This document shows, piece by piece, positions 6,354 to 7,341 of a stretch of 7,341 nucleotides of DNA. A model generated the notes under the pieces. That model made no database searches. It worked only from the letters and a program-made list of their open reading frames with translations, and was not told the origin of the DNA. Positions within the stretch are counted from its first letter, which is position 1. Each line of letters opens with the position of its first letter. The stretch spans positions 1-7,341 of the forward strand of contig QHXE01000423.1 in NCBI GenBank assembly GCA_003222835.1, in the 5' to 3' direction. The position numbers and the translations under genes were made by a program. The DNA is from Acidobacteriota bacterium (GTDB lineage: Bacteria > Acidobacteriota > Blastocatellia > Pyrinomonadales > Pyrinomonadaceae).

Positions 6354-6914
6354 CTAGGGATCTATCGTCGCGTCGTCAGTCAGGGCTTTGCCCATTTCGT
6401 TTGGATCTTTCATTAGCTGGGCCAGAATCTGAGGAGCCACGGTGGCTTCAACGACGGTCGCCTCATGTCGTTCGATCGTGATGACGAGCACTGAAAAATT
6501 CTTGTCCAGCTCACGAACATAGATGTAGTTCTGCTCTTCGTTTTTTGGCGCCAGTGTCTGCACTAACGGCGACCAGGTTTCCGAGAGCGCGCTCTTCACT
6601 GATGCTTTGAAGCTGGCAATCTGGCCATGCGAATCAAAGTTTTGCTCTTCAAAGAACGCGACGCGCGCGCTGCCGGCTTCAGCCAGGCGTTTGTAATCGC
6701 CGCCGCGGATTCGCGCCGCGGTTTTTGCGGCTTTCATTCCCGCGCGCGCCAGCAGTGGGATGTTCTGATGCTTAACGTGATAGAACTGCTCGATGGCTTT
6801 GACAACGTCATTAAAGCCATCTTCCTTGGCCGTTGCTGGCCGAGCCAAAGCAGTGAGAAAAGTTGCGGCCATCGCCAGGCACAGTGCATGTTTCGGTTTC
6901 ATCGCTCCGTTCAC
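6354..6914 (-). CDS. Secreted protein of unknown function, possible distant DUF4252 relative
   Basis: The 186-residue product starts with a signal peptide (lysines, then ALCLAMAATFLTALARPATA, residues 10-29; cleavage probably near ATA-KE). I do not recognise a named family with confidence. The mature part has FYHVKHQNIPLLARAG (44-59), VAFFEEQNFDSHGQI (85-99), a helix with TWSPLVQ (113-119) and EEQNYIYVREL (126-136), FSVLVITIERHEATVVEA (140-157). The order, FE-x-Y/F segment, helix, W, then YIYVR...VLVI...EATVV strands, parallels the DUF4252-like product encoded just upstream, so the two may be diverged tandem paralogues. The GTG start at 6914 is preferred over ATG 6902 because GGGAGAAG (6927-6920) precedes it at an 8-base spacing and it overlaps the upstream stop as GTGA. 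The gene stands 42 bases before the VWFA-related gene. Confidence 0.8.
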   Translation of the reverse strand: MNGAMKPKHALCLAMAATFLTALARPATAKEDGFNDVVKAIEQFYHVKHQNIPLLARAGMKAAKTAARIRGGDYKRLAEAGSARVAFFEEQNFDSHGQIASFKASVKSALSETWSPLVQTLAPKNEEQNYIYVRELDKNFSVLVITIERHEATVVEATVAPQILAQLMKDPNEMGKALTDDATIDP

Positions 6915-7341
6915 TTTTTCTTCTCCCGCTGGCGTATCGCGTCTCCAACCGGCGGCACGCCAAAGCTCCCTTCAAGCTTGGTGAGCTTGTCGAGATCAAC
7001 CGGACCGATTATGTTCACCACCGTCATCTCTCTTGATCCCGTGGCCAGTACCGCCATGCCCCCGATCTGATCGCCGTTCTGCAACAGATAAACCTCAGCC
7101 GGGATTGCGAAGCTGCGAGCGGATTGATTCCAGATCGGCCTCCGAATATTCGCCTTCCTTTTCGAATTCGAAGCGCTTGACGTAGATGCCTTTCACTCCC
7201 TTCAGTACTTCTTTGATCTCGGCGTCGTCAGGATCTGAGAAGAACTTGGCGGTAGTCTGCATCAGGTGCTCGTCCAGTTTGACCTCCACCGTCTCGCTCG
7301 CTTTGTTGGCCAGAACGTCAAGCTGATCCATCTGAAGCTTT
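6911..7341 (-). pseudogene. DUF4252-like gene broken by an internal deletion, 5' end off the right edge
   Basis: Two minus-strand frames together make a DUF4252-like protein. Fragment A (7341-7095) reads from the edge through LDVLANKASETVEVKLDEH, FEFEKEGEYSEADLESIRSQ and LRNPG, then stops at TGA (7097-7095). Fragment B, in the next frame (7096-6911), reads EVYLLQNGDQIGGMAVLATG, then REMTVVNIIGPVDLDKLTKL and EGSFGVPPV, ending at a TGA that overlaps the next gene's GTG. In family members the LRNPG helix end is normally followed by W and one beta strand (pattern W-x-R-I-V-x-V-R) plus a turn before the E-x-V-Y-L strand. Those roughly 15-20 residues are absent here, so an out-of-frame deletion fits better than a point frameshift. 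The frame is open to the edge, and the Met at 7331 is probably internal, because K-L-Q precedes it. Signal peptide and start are outside the window. Confidence 0.75.
6920..6927 (-). promoter_or_regulatory. Shine-Dalgarno sequence for the GTG start at 6914
   Basis: GGGAGAAG on the minus strand leaves 8 bases from its GGAG core to the GTG at 6914. The alternative ATG at 6902 has GGAG only two bases away, which is too close, so GTG is the better start. Confidence 0.6.

Noticed and set aside
7095..7331. 78-codon frame as an intact small protein
   Set aside because: The downstream half of the same family is present in the next frame, and coding sequence continues upstream of its Met to the edge, so it is a fragment.

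Overview
The window looks like chromosomal DNA from a soil-type Acidobacteriota bacterium, probably in or near Blastocatellia/Pyrinomonadales. This is an inference from gene content: a VWFA-related secreted protein of the acidobacterial type, a DUF4252-like protein, an RDD protein with a long N-terminal extension, and intergenic DNA rich in small inverted repeats. No rRNA, tRNA, CRISPR array, transposase or phage gene was seen.

Layout. (1) Positions 1-827, minus strand: the N-terminal 275 residues of a GT39/PMT-type membrane glycosyltransferase that runs off the left edge. (2) 828-1274: a non-coding divergent spacer. (3) 1275-2546, plus strand: a complete radical SAM enzyme with a SPASM-like C-terminal cysteine cluster, closed by a perfect 13-bp stem-loop terminator at 2574-2616. 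(4) 2633-2779, plus strand: a decayed piece of a response-regulator receiver domain. (5) 2765-3814, minus strand: an RDD-family membrane protein, with a good sigma70-like promoter about 170 nt upstream. (6) 3815-4240: no confident gene; it holds that promoter and an AT-rich inverted repeat. (7) 4241-4630, minus strand: a DUF2203 protein. (8) 4631-4901: an intergenic stretch with a GC-rich inverted-repeat element. (9) 4902-7341, minus strand: a three-gene run, read from the right edge inward, of a broken DUF4252-like gene, a secreted 186-residue protein joined to it by a GTGA overlap, and a secreted VWFA-related protein.

The most striking points are two. First, an 83-bp palindromic repeat with perfect 18-bp arms lies inside the start of the VWFA-related gene and is translated into its signal peptide; a strong Shine-Dalgarno sequence shows the start codon lies outside the repeat. 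Second, the DUF4252-like gene at the right edge has both halves intact in different frames, with the expected linking segment missing, which points to an out-of-frame internal deletion. The radical SAM enzyme has no evident partner or peptide substrate in the window, so its pathway is unknown. No complete new multi-gene system was identified.
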